Positions 5,789 to 11,931 of a stretch of 12,008 bases of DNA are shown here, piece by piece. The notes under the pieces are model-generated. The model did no database searches. It was given only the letters and a program-made list of their open reading frames with translations, and was not told the DNA's origin. This stretch comes from Solobacterium sp. (GTDB lineage: Bacteria; Bacillota_I; Bacilli_A; Erysipelotrichales; Erysipelotrichaceae): contig JAFOLE010000193.1 in assembly GCA_017419465.1 (NCBI GenBank), positions 1 to 12,008 of the forward strand, in the 5' to 3' direction. Numbering within the stretch: position 1 is the first letter of the stretch; each line of letters opens with the position of its first letter. Made by a program: the position numbers and the translations under genes.

Positions 5789-7354
5789 TTACCCCATCTT
5801 TCTCATAACGTGGATATCTTCCGGGTCCCAGTTCAGGCTGATCTTCTGACCTTCTTCAATGCGGTCGGTGGTCTCAATCTTGAGCTCACGTCCCTGGGTG
5901 GAGAAGGTTACCTGATAATCACCCTCGGTGATGTTTTCATCATCGAAATCGTATTTGACATCCCAGATCTCAACTCTGGAGTTGTCTTCAATATTCCATG
6001 CATAGGCGTCAGCCCAGCGGATCAGATCGGTGTCGAGCGCGATGGATTCCCTGATCTCATCAGCGGTCTTGTAGAAATCGAATGCCTGAATGCCTTCGGC
6101 GTTGGATGCGTCTTCAATCGCCTGCGGCTTGACGACATTGATATTGATCGTGATCGAAGTGCCGGCATCGGTTCCGAAGGTGCAGGGATAAACACCGACT
6201 TCCTCTTTCAGTTCATACTGAACCTTTGTCAGGGATACAAATTCATCCTTGTCGTTCCATGCCTGTGCATTGGCACGGGCGATGATTTCGGATTCCTTGA
6301 TTCCGGCGACGTCTTCAAGATCCATGTAGAAGCTGGAAGCACTGATCTTTTCACCGGCTTCCGGATTGGACACGTCATGGTCTGCGGTGATGTGCATTGT
6401 GACGGTCTTGGAAGTACCGGATGCGGTCTCGGCGATGACTTCGTAGTGCACGCCCTTGAAGAGCACGGATTTGACTTCGCCGTTGAGCTTGCCCTTGTTT
6501 CTCGGAACGATGTTTACATCTTCCGGACGGATTACGATGTCAACCGGCTCGTTTTCTTCAAAGCCGTAGTCGACGCATTCGTAATCGACATCATCGAAGC
6601 GGACCAGACGGTCTTTGACCATGATGCCGTCGATGATATTGGAGTCACCGATGAAGCGTGCGCAGTATTCGTTGACCGGCTCGTTGTATACCTGGACCGG
6701 TGTTCCGATCTGTTCAATTTCACCGTCACGCATGATGACGATTTTGTCGGACATGGTCAGCGCTTCTTCCTGGTCATGCGTGACGAAGATGAAGGTGATG
6801 CCGACTTCACGCTGGATCTCCTTGAGTTCCAGCTGCATCTCTTTTCTCAGATTCTTATCCAGCGCAGACAGTGATTCATCAAGCAGAAGCACGCGCGGTT
6901 CATTGACAAGTGCGCGGGCGATTGCGACACGCTGCTGCTGGCCGCCGGACATGCTGGTGACATCACGGTGTTCGAATCCTTCAAGACCAACCAGGGAAAT
7001 CATACGCATGACCTTCTGGTCAATGATGTCCTTGGCCTGTTTCTTGATCTTGAGACCGAATGCGATGTTGTCATAGACATCCAGATGCGGAAACAGTGCA
7101 TAGTGCTGGAATACGGTATTGACGTCACGCTTGTAAGACGGAATCTGTGCGATATCCTGACCGTCCATCATGACCTGACCTTCAGTCGCATCCAGGAATC
7201 CGGCAATGATCCGAAGCAGCGTTGTCTTGCCGCAGCCGGACGGACCAAGCAGGGTGACAAACTCGTTCTCATAGATGTCGAGCGAGATGCCCTTCAGGAC
7301 GACCGTGTTGTCAAATGTCTTGACGACGTTTTTTACTTCGATCAGTTTTTTCAT
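5789..7354 (-). CDS. potA: Polyamine ABC transporter ATPase PotA with a large insertion in its TOBE domain
   Basis: This ATPase powers polyamine uptake from the cytoplasmic face. Visible motifs are Walker A GPSGCGKTT (37-45), Q-loop Gln83, signature MSGGQQQR (135-142), Walker B LLLDES with Asp159/Glu160, D-loop SALD and switch His193. The TOBE domain starts near 272 (IRPEDV) and ends with ISLNWDPEDIHVMRK (505-519). At 521 residues it is about 150-170 longer than usual PotA. The excess lies between the TOBE segments FKGVHYEV (299-306) and GRELKIETTDRIEEGQKI (488-505), and looks like two related beta-rich repeats. I chose ATG 7354 over an upstream in-frame start at 7420: GGGGAGG lies 9 bases before it and MKKLIEVKNV matches the family start. 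It begins 19 bases after the regulator gene. Confidence 0.94.
   Translation of the reverse strand: MKKLIEVKNVVKTFDNTVVLKGISLDIYENEFVTLLGPSGCGKTTLLRIIAGFLDATEGQVMMDGQDIAQIPSYKRDVNTVFQHYALFPHLDVYDNIAFGLKIKKQAKDIIDQKVMRMISLVGLEGFEHRDVTSMSGGQQQRVAIARALVNEPRVLLLDESLSALDKNLRKEMQLELKEIQREVGITFIFVTHDQEEALTMSDKIVIMRDGEIEQIGTPVQVYNEPVNEYCARFIGDSNIIDGIMVKDRLVRFDDVDYECVDYGFEENEPVDIVIRPEDVNIVPRNKGKLNGEVKSVLFKGVHYEVIAETASGTSKTVTMHITADHDVSNPEAGEKISASSFYMDLEDVAGIKESEIIARANAQAWNDKDEFVSLTKVQYELKEEVGVYPCTFGTDAGTSITININVVKPQAIEDASNAEGIQAFDFYKTADEIRESIALDTDLIRWADAYAWNIEDNSRVEIWDVKYDFDDENITEGDYQVTFSTQGRELKIETTDRIEEGQKISLNWDPEDIHVMRKMG
5900..6430 (-). repeat. Two tandem Ig-like repeats inside PotA
   Basis: PotA residues about 309-394 and 395-485 form two similar units of about 86-91 residues. 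Shared landmarks, in order, are GTSKTVTMHI / GTSITININV, SFYMDLEDV / DFYKTADEI, IIARANAQAWN / LIRWADAYAWN, and GVYPCTFGT / GDYQVTFST. GRELKIETTD then starts what looks like a third copy of the first strand, or the resumed TOBE hairpin. The pattern resembles bacterial Ig-like repeats normally found in surface proteins. Boundaries are by eye. Confidence 0.6.
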
Positions 7355-7373
7355 TCTGTTGTTCCTCCCCTTA

Positions 7374-7916
7374 TCAGAAAATCGGCGGTGTGCTGATCCA
7401 GAGCACACGTGCCGGTGCACTGGAGTTGTTGATCAGGGTATAGGCTTCATTGCCTTTGACGTAGAAGTTTTCTCCCTTGCGCACGGTGAGCTTCCGTGCA
7501 TCATTGCCGCGCTGGAGACTGATCTTTCCGGAAAGCACATAACCGAACTCTTCCCCTTCATGCGGTTCGATCTGCTTGGAACTCTCTCCGGGTGCCAGTT
7601 CCAGAATCAGCGGTTCCATCTTGTTCTTCTGCGCATTCGGGACGATCCAGTAAATGGTGCGTCCGTCCTGCTTGTCGATGAAGGCATCTTCCTTTGTGAA
7701 GACGATCTGTTCTTCATCATCCTCCGCAAAGAAGCGAGCCATGGAAACGCCGAGTGCTTCGACAATGTCTTCCAGTGTTGTCAGAGAGGGTGAAGTCAGA
7801 TTCCGTTCCAGCTGGGAAAGGAATCCCTTGGTAAGCTCTGTTCTGGATCCGAGTTCTTCCAGCGTGAGCCCGTTCTTTAATCGCAGCGCTTTGATTCTTG
7901 ATCCGATATCATACAT
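7374..7916 (-). CDS. XRE-cupin transcriptional regulator of the pot operon
   Basis: This 180-residue DNA-binding protein has an XRE helix-turn-helix at about 3-62 (IGSRIKALRLKNGLTLEELG, then LTKGFLSQLERN) and a C-terminal cupin at about 102-176 (HEGEEFGYVLSGKI, then VRKGENFYVKG). The architecture is that of PuuR-type regulators, in which the cupin barrel senses a small ligand. As the first gene of the pot operon, it probably senses polyamines or related metabolites and controls its own operon; this is inference from position. GGAGG lies 8-9 bases before ATG 7916. A near-consensus promoter and a pair of TGCTAAT repeats lie upstream. Length is normal for the family, and no residue appears missing. 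Confidence 0.88.
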   Translation of the reverse strand: MYDIGSRIKALRLKNGLTLEELGSRTELTKGFLSQLERNLTSPSLTTLEDIVEALGVSMARFFAEDDEEQIVFTKEDAFIDKQDGRTIYWIVPNAQKNKMEPLILELAPGESSKQIEPHEGEEFGYVLSGKISLQRGNDARKLTVRKGENFYVKGNEAYTLINNSSAPARVLWISTPPIF

Positions 7917-7941
7917 TGCGGGACCCTCCTTTGTTTAGTTG

Positions 7942-7980
7942 TGCTAATCTTCTGATTCTCGATTATCAAACCATGCTAAT
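7942..7980. promoter_or_regulatory. Direct repeats TGCTAAT, candidate operator
   Basis: The heptamer TGCTAAT occurs at 7942-7948 and 7974-7980, 32 bp apart, about three helical turns, so both lie on the same face of the DNA. One copy touches the -10 box of the pot promoter and the other lies in its leader. They are candidates for autoregulatory binding by the XRE-cupin protein. Confidence 0.35.
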
Positions 7981-8006
7981 TATACAGAAACGGGGCTGTA
8001 ATGCAA
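7979..8006 (-). promoter_or_regulatory. Promoter of the regulator-potABCD operon
   Basis: On the minus strand TTGCAT (8006 to 8001) and a perfect TATAAT (7984 to 7979) are 16 bp apart. Transcription should begin near 7972, leaving a leader of about 55 bases before ATG 7916. One TGCTAAT repeat overlaps the -10 box by two bases. Confidence 0.65.
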
Positions 8007-8070
8007 TACTTTTTCAAACAAAAAGTTTAGAATTATCAAATATTTTTTCGGACCGGAAAATCACGTTATT

Positions 8071-8099
8071 CCGACAGAACGGCGGAGGTATGTTATTAA
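8071..8099 (+). promoter_or_regulatory. Candidate promoter of the XRE-receiver gene
   Basis: CCGACA (8071-8076) and TATTAA (8094-8099) are spaced by 17 bp, and TG at 8091-8092 gives an extended -10 element. Transcription would start near 8106, so the two GC-rich hairpins at 8119-8162 would be in the mRNA leader. The hexamers match only partly. Confidence 0.4.
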
Positions 8100-8118
8100 T
8101 TAAGGTAGAAGAGAACAT

Positions 8119-8162
8119 CTGCCGGGGTAAACCGGCAGTCGGTTGCCGGGCCAATACCGGCA
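8119..8162 (+). other. Two tandem leader hairpins with interchangeable arms
   Basis: CTGCCGG (8119-8125) pairs with CCGGCAG (8132-8138), and TGCCGG (8144-8149) pairs with CCGGCA (8157-8162). The arms are nearly identical, so the first and third or second and fourth segments can swap partners. The Shine-Dalgarno GGGAGGTG follows at 8178-8185. No T tract follows either stem, so neither is a terminator. Confidence 0.5.
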
Positions 8163-8192
8163 TGCTAGGTTTTAACTGGGAGGTGATTACTG

Positions 8193-9107
8193 ATGAAAGA
8201 ATCAGAACTTGGCTCTCGTATCCGCACCCTGCGAATGCATCGAAAGATGACACAGGCGCAGCTGGCAGACAAGGTCGGCGTAACAGACAAGGCTGTTTCC
8301 AAGTGGGAACGCGATCTTTCCTATCCGGATATTGCGCTGTTTCCGAGACTTGCGGATGTGCTTGGCGTCAGTGTAAATGACCTTCTGCAGGAATGTGAGG
8401 ATGAATTCCGTCCGGCACGCCTGCTTCAGGTATGTGAGGTATCCAGAGATGTCCGGATGCCGCTTTCAATTATGCTGGGCTTTGTGGAAATTGCCCGCCG
8501 GGATCATGATGATCCGGAGCGGCTGATGAAATATCTGGAAGGTATCAAGGTGTCCGGGGAATACATGATGGAAATGCTGGAAAGTGTTCTGCATGTCAGT
8601 TCCCATCACGCGGACAGTACCGGAGCCTCCAATCCTTTACTGCGGCCGGATGAACTGGACCGCTATGTGCAGGACCGCATTGCGGCTGCGCCGGGTCTGA
8701 TGGCCAGCGCGGATTTTTCCGGTAAACGGATCCTGCTTGCGGAAGATATGGAAATCAACCGTGAAATCGTGGCGGAGATCCTGAAACAGACCGGCGCAGA
8801 AGTCGACTTTGCGGAAGACGGCGAAGTCTGCTTACGGAAGATGCGCACGTCACCGGCAGGGTATTATGACCTCATTCTCATGGACCTTGCGATGCCGAAT
8901 GTAGACGGATTTGAGGCAACACGCCGCATTCGTGACCTCAGAATCCGCGAAAAGGCGCAGATTCCGGTCATCGCCATGACTGCGAATGTTTCGGAAAACG
9001 ACCGGAACGAAGCGGTCGCGTCTGGAATGGACGCATTTATTGAAAAACCGATCCTCATTGACAGACTGTTCGAAACATTAAAACAATATCTGTCTGTTCA
9101 CAGATAA
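8193..9107 (+). CDS. XRE regulator fused to a histidine-less DHp-like domain and a receiver domain
   Basis: This 304-residue protein has three parts. Residues 6-66 are an XRE helix-turn-helix (LADKVGVTDKAVSKWERDLS). Residues about 73-136 resemble the HisKA/DHp helical hairpin of sensor kinases: SRDVRMPLSIMLGFVEIARR aligns with the usual SHD(I/L)RTPLNAI.G pattern, but the phosphorylated His is Arg85. No kinase ATPase domain follows. Residues 178-300 are a complete receiver domain, with acidic pocket Glu184/Asp185, phospho-acceptor Asp231 (LILMDLAMPNVDGFEA), Thr263 and Lys285. It probably binds DNA under control of receiver phosphorylation by another kinase, with the DHp remnant serving as a dimerisation or docking element. 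The start has GGGAGGTG 7 bases upstream. No partner kinase is in the window. The order is unusual: response regulators normally have REC first. Confidence 0.85.
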   Translation: MKESELGSRIRTLRMHRKMTQAQLADKVGVTDKAVSKWERDLSYPDIALFPRLADVLGVSVNDLLQECEDEFRPARLLQVCEVSRDVRMPLSIMLGFVEIARRDHDDPERLMKYLEGIKVSGEYMMEMLESVLHVSSHHADSTGASNPLLRPDELDRYVQDRIAAAPGLMASADFSGKRILLAEDMEINREIVAEILKQTGAEVDFAEDGEVCLRKMRTSPAGYYDLILMDLAMPNVDGFEATRRIRDLRIREKAQIPVIAMTANVSENDRNEAVASGMDAFIEKPILIDRLFETLKQYLSVHR

Positions 9108-9155
9108 TTGCGGCTGAACAATCAAACGTCAAACCTCAACGGAACATCCATTCGA

Positions 9156-9176
9156 CCGCCGCAATGGGGGCGGCGG
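9156..9176 (+). other. GC-rich hairpin between regulator and MATE gene
   Basis: CCGCCGC (9156-9162) pairs perfectly with GCGGCGG (9170-9176) around a 7-base loop. No T run follows. A weaker ATATG/CATAT stem (9206-9210 with 9220-9224) and the terminator at 9225 come next, so this may be the upstream part of a structured leader or just a gene-end hairpin. Confidence 0.45.
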
Positions 9177-9224
9177 AAGAGAAACCTGCGGCTTGGACAG
9201 TCAGAATATGAGGAAACGGCATAT

Positions 9225-9254
9225 GGGTCTGCTTGTAAGGCGGATCCATTTTTT
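9225..9254 (+). terminator. Intrinsic terminator or attenuator before the MATE gene
   Basis: GGGTCTGCTT (9225-9234) pairs with AGGCGGATCC (9238-9247), ten pairs including three G-T wobbles, with a 3-base loop, followed by T6 (9249-9254). It lies 118 bases after the regulator stop and 49 bases before the MATE start, so it could either end the regulator transcript or act as an attenuator in the MATE leader. Confidence 0.7.
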
Positions 9255-9303
9255 AAGTTATTAATTCAATATCTTCACCAAAAGCGAGTATGATGAAGGG
9301 CAT

Positions 9304-10641
9304 ATGACGAACGATATGACAAAAGGCCCGATCCTGCCTGCCCTGATCCGCTTTACGGTGCCGCTGATTGCGGGAAATCTGCTTCAGCTGACCTACAATG
9401 CGGTCGACAGTATGATCGTCGGACGATATGTAGGAAAGGAAGCCCTTGCGGCAGTCGGCACAAGCAATCCCCTGATGACGCTGGTTCTGCTGTTTACCAA
9501 CGGCATCTGTCTTGGGGCAGGGCTGCTTGTCAGCTATCACTACGGCGCGGAAGACCATGAAACCCTGCAGCGGCAGGTCAGCACCGGCCTGTGTGCCGGA
9601 TCAGTCTTCTCCATTGCGGCAGGACTTCTGATCACTGTGCTGAGCACTGCGATCATGAGACTTCTGCGGGCGGATCCTGCGATTCTTGCGGAGGCATCCG
9701 GCTATCTTCAGATCATCATGATGGGTCTCATCTTCAGCTTCATGTACAACTACTTCGCAAGCATGTTACGGGCGATGGGAGATTCCCGGTCGCCGCTGAT
9801 CTTCCTTGCGATCAGCACGGTGCTCAATATTGCGGGCGATCTGATCCTTGTGGCGGGACTGAAGCTTGGCATTGTCGGTGCCGCGGTCAGTACCGTCATC
9901 TGTGAAGCATTATCCGCAGTTCTCTGCTGGATTTATATCTACCGGAAGATTCCGGTTCTGCGGCTTGGAAAGAAGTGGCTGGTCATTGATTACCGCCTGT
10001 TGAAAAAGACATTGTCCTTCGGCATCGTCAGTGCTCTCCAGCAGTCTTCCGTACAGATTGGCAAGCTGGTCATCCAGGCGTTCGTCAATACACTTGGCGT
10101 GACCGCAACTGCCGCGTTCAATGCGGTCAACCGTACGGATGACTTTGCGATTGTGCCGGAACAGAACATTGCCCATGCGATGAGTTCTGTCATGGCGCAG
10201 AATGCCGGTGCACATCATTCCAGCCGGATGAAACAGACCTTCCGGTACGGCATTTATCTCGAACTTGGCTTTTCCATCGTAATTGCTGTTCTGCTGTATG
10301 GATTTGCGGAACCGATCATGCGGTTATTTACGGCAGACGCCGGTGTTATCAGAGAGGGCGTGGATTACCTGCATCTGATTGCGTTCATGTATCCTGCGCC
10401 GGCACTGACCAACGGAATTCAGGGATACTTCCGGGGCACCGGAGATCTGCGCATCACCCTGATCAGTTCCATCATCAACATGGTATTCCGCTGTATCAGC
10501 TGTTATATCCTGCTGTATCATCTCGGCTTTGATTTTGCGGTGCTTCCCTGGTCCTATCTTGCGGGCTGGATTGCCATGATGGTATATGAAGTGCCGATCC
10601 TGTTATCCCGTCAGGCACGGAAGAACGGATTTGAAGCATAA
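9304..10641 (+). CDS. MATE-family multidrug/toxin efflux transporter
   Basis: A 445-residue membrane protein with about twelve hydrophobic helices, normal for the MATE family, which exports cationic or aromatic compounds in exchange for Na+ or H+. Family features include the N-terminal PILPALIRFTVPLIAGNLLQ, then YNAVDSMIVGRYVGKEALAAVG, and the internal repeat around residues 240-300 with FNAVNRTDDFAIVPEQNI. YFRGTGD near the C-terminal half corresponds to the MLRAMGD of the N-terminal half, showing the two-fold family symmetry. The start at 9304 has GAAGGG only three bases upstream; ATG 9316 is the alternative but is further from any binding site. The family most resembled is the MepA/DinF-type of Bacillota; the substrate is unknown. 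It lies downstream of the XRE-receiver gene in the same direction, but a terminator intervenes. Confidence 0.92.
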   Translation: MTNDMTKGPILPALIRFTVPLIAGNLLQLTYNAVDSMIVGRYVGKEALAAVGTSNPLMTLVLLFTNGICLGAGLLVSYHYGAEDHETLQRQVSTGLCAGSVFSIAAGLLITVLSTAIMRLLRADPAILAEASGYLQIIMMGLIFSFMYNYFASMLRAMGDSRSPLIFLAISTVLNIAGDLILVAGLKLGIVGAAVSTVICEALSAVLCWIYIYRKIPVLRLGKKWLVIDYRLLKKTLSFGIVSALQQSSVQIGKLVIQAFVNTLGVTATAAFNAVNRTDDFAIVPEQNIAHAMSSVMAQNAGAHHSSRMKQTFRYGIYLELGFSIVIAVLLYGFAEPIMRLFTADAGVIREGVDYLHLIAFMYPAPALTNGIQGYFRGTGDLRITLISSIINMVFRCISCYILLYHLGFDFAVLPWSYLAGWIAMMVYEVPILLSRQARKNGFEA

Positions 10642-10645
10642 CAAA

Positions 10646-10692
10646 AAAACCATTCTCAAATCTGGGTATCACAGACATGCGGGAATGGTTTT
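10646..10692. terminator. Bidirectional terminator between MATE and nucleoside hydrolase
   Basis: AAAACCATTC (10646-10655) pairs exactly with GAATGGTTTT (10683-10692). The 27-base loop contains an inner TCTG/CAGA stem (10661-10664 with 10672-10675). T runs end the hairpin on both strands, so it can serve both convergent genes. Confidence 0.75.
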
Positions 10693-10705
10693 CTTATGTA
10701 TCGTG

Positions 10706-11704
10706 TCAATGGTTTGCGGCAGAAGACAGAATGTCATACAGCCAGTGAAAGAAGAATTCCCGGTCTGCCTTCCTTGCATAATGCACATTGTTCGGTAGGT
10801 CATGAAGCATACCGTCTTCTCCTTTTACCTGCATGTAGTTTCTGCCAAGGACCGTTTCGCCGTAGGCATATCCGCGGCCAAGATCAATGTGGCAGCTCGT
10901 ATCCCATACATCGGTAAGCACTTCCGGATGGGCGGCTGCACATAGGGCAAGCGGATCATGCAGGGCGGCACCGGCGTTATTGCCGGAAGCCTTCAGCCGC
11001 TGATCGATCATATCTGCGACAAAGACAGCCGGAACCGTGCCGATCGCCCGGATCATCTGCGACTGTTCTTCCGTAAGCAGGACATCCGACGTTGCGTCCA
11101 GGGAAACCATGGTGATATCCAGTCCGCTTGTAAGCAGGATCTCTGCGGCTTCCGGGTCTGCCCAGATATTGAATTCGGCTGCCTGGGTCGGATAATACAC
11201 GTCATGGGTTCCGCCCATCAGGACAACCCGTTTGATCTTTTTCAGAATGCGGTCATCCGCCCGGATTGCCAGTGCGATATTCGTTTCCGGTCCCACCGGG
11301 ATCAGCGTAACGGAATAATCCGGCTGGGCCAGCAGGGTTTCAATCAGCCAGACGGCTGCCCGCGGCTCCTGAACTTTTGAAATTGGGTCGGGCAGGGGAA
11401 GCCGGTCGGGGTGAAAGGAACCGAATACATTGTTTTTCTCATAATGCGGCAGCGTCATACCCTGAATGCCCCATGGCACCAGCGTGGACGCAAGGGGAAG
11501 CTCGCTACCCATATGAACGGAGACGCCGCCTCCGCAGGCATCAACGACCCGCAGGGTGTTGTCTGTCGTATTCTTCAGTTCGCAGTTTCCGCCGACCGTG
11601 GTAATGCCGAGCAGGTCATATTCCTCTTCCAGCATCGCGCAGACGATCGCGACCGCATCATCCGAGCCGGTATCCACATCGAGTATGATTCTTTCCTGTT
11701 TCAT
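10706..11704 (-). CDS. Inosine/uridine-preferring nucleoside hydrolase family protein
   Basis: A 332-residue cytoplasmic enzyme predicted to hydrolyse the N-glycosidic bond of ribonucleosides, releasing base and ribose for salvage. The N-terminal calcium and substrate motif is DVDTGSDDAVA (9-19), with Asp11, Asp15 and Asp16. The second signature AEFNIWADPEAA lies at 176-187, and the catalytic His-Asp pair HDPLA is at 249-253. VLMGG (161-165) and LIPVGPETNIALA (134-146) also fit the fold. Residue 14 is Ser where many members have Asn, as in several subfamilies, so base preference is uncertain. The start at 11704 lacks a good Shine-Dalgarno, and a perfect inverted repeat ends exactly at the start codon. 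An 18-codon leader ORF lies 35 bases upstream, suggesting coupled translation. Confidence 0.9.
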   Translation of the reverse strand: MKQERIILDVDTGSDDAVAIVCAMLEEEYDLLGITTVGGNCELKNTTDNTLRVVDACGGGVSVHMGSELPLASTLVPWGIQGMTLPHYEKNNVFGSFHPDRLPLPDPISKVQEPRAAVWLIETLLAQPDYSVTLIPVGPETNIALAIRADDRILKKIKRVVLMGGTHDVYYPTQAAEFNIWADPEAAEILLTSGLDITMVSLDATSDVLLTEEQSQMIRAIGTVPAVFVADMIDQRLKASGNNAGAALHDPLALCAAAHPEVLTDVWDTSCHIDLGRGYAYGETVLGRNYMQVKGEDGMLHDLPNNVHYARKADREFFFHWLYDILSSAANH

Positions 11705-11745
11705 GATTGATTCTTTATGTTTTTATTGCCGGATGTGAATCAATC
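11705..11745 (-). promoter_or_regulatory. Perfect 9-bp inverted repeat touching the hydrolase start codon
   Basis: On the minus strand GATTGATTC (11745 to 11737) and GAATCAATC (11713 to 11705) are exact complements around 23 bases; the second arm runs directly into ATG 11704. The first arm contains the last codon and TGA stop of the leader ORF. In RNA the stem would hide the sequence before the start codon, and a ribosome finishing the leader ORF would open it. It might instead be a DNA operator. Confidence 0.5.
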
Positions 11746-11796
11746 GCAATAATTGAGTGCTTCCTGCAGTGTTTCATCTTTGATGTTTTTGGACAT
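11740..11796 (-). CDS. 18-residue leader peptide or small protein before the nucleoside hydrolase
   Basis: ATG 11796 to TGA 11740 encodes MSKNIKDETLQEALNYCD, preceded by GAGAGG at a good distance and a TATAAT box about 24 bases before the ATG. The peptide is acidic, with one amphipathic helix likely; I recognise no family. No terminator separates it from the hydrolase gene 35 bases downstream. Its stop codon lies in the 5' arm of a hairpin that covers the hydrolase start, so its role may be to couple translation. Being so short, it could be a chance frame. Confidence 0.4.
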   Translation of the reverse strand: MSKNIKDETLQEALNYCD

Positions 11797-11819
11797 AACA
11801 GATACCTCTCTTTCCACTC

Positions 11820-11847
11820 ATTATACATACGAAGCAGGAACTGAAGA
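11820..11847 (-). promoter_or_regulatory. Candidate promoter for leader ORF and nucleoside hydrolase
   Basis: On the minus strand a perfect TATAAT (11825 to 11820) follows TCTTCA (11847 to 11842; 3/6 match to TTGACA) with a 16-bp spacer. Transcription would begin near 11813, upstream of the leader ORF ribosome binding site. It lies between the right-edge gene's terminator and the leader ORF, as expected for a new transcription unit. Confidence 0.5.
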
Positions 11848-11900
11848 TTCTCTCTTATACTGTCCTGCAGTTTCTGAACGGCTTTCGATCGGCCTGACGG

Positions 11901-11931
11901 AAAACAGAAAAGACAGGCATCACTGCCTGTC
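11901..11931 (-). terminator. Intrinsic terminator of the right-edge gene
   Basis: On the minus strand GACAGGC (11931 to 11925) pairs perfectly with GCCTGTC (11918 to 11912) around a 6-base loop, followed by TTTT, CTG and TTTT. The stem contains the last sense codons of the right-edge gene and the loop carries its TGA stop. Confidence 0.75.

Noticed and set aside
5810..6874. Long plus-strand open frame (354 codons) antisense to potA
   Set aside because: The minus-strand frame has every ABC ATPase motif. The antisense frame lacks a ribosome binding site and recognisable domains, and is explained by the codon bias of potA.
7355..7420. 22-residue N-terminal extension of PotA
   Set aside because: It overlaps the end of the regulator gene, lacks a family match, and a good GGGGAGG precedes the internal ATG at 7354.
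9108..9293. 61-codon plus-strand frame between the regulator and MATE genes
   Set aside because: It begins at a TTG directly after a stop codon, has no ribosome binding site of its own, runs through hairpins and a terminator, and reads as low-information basic sequence.
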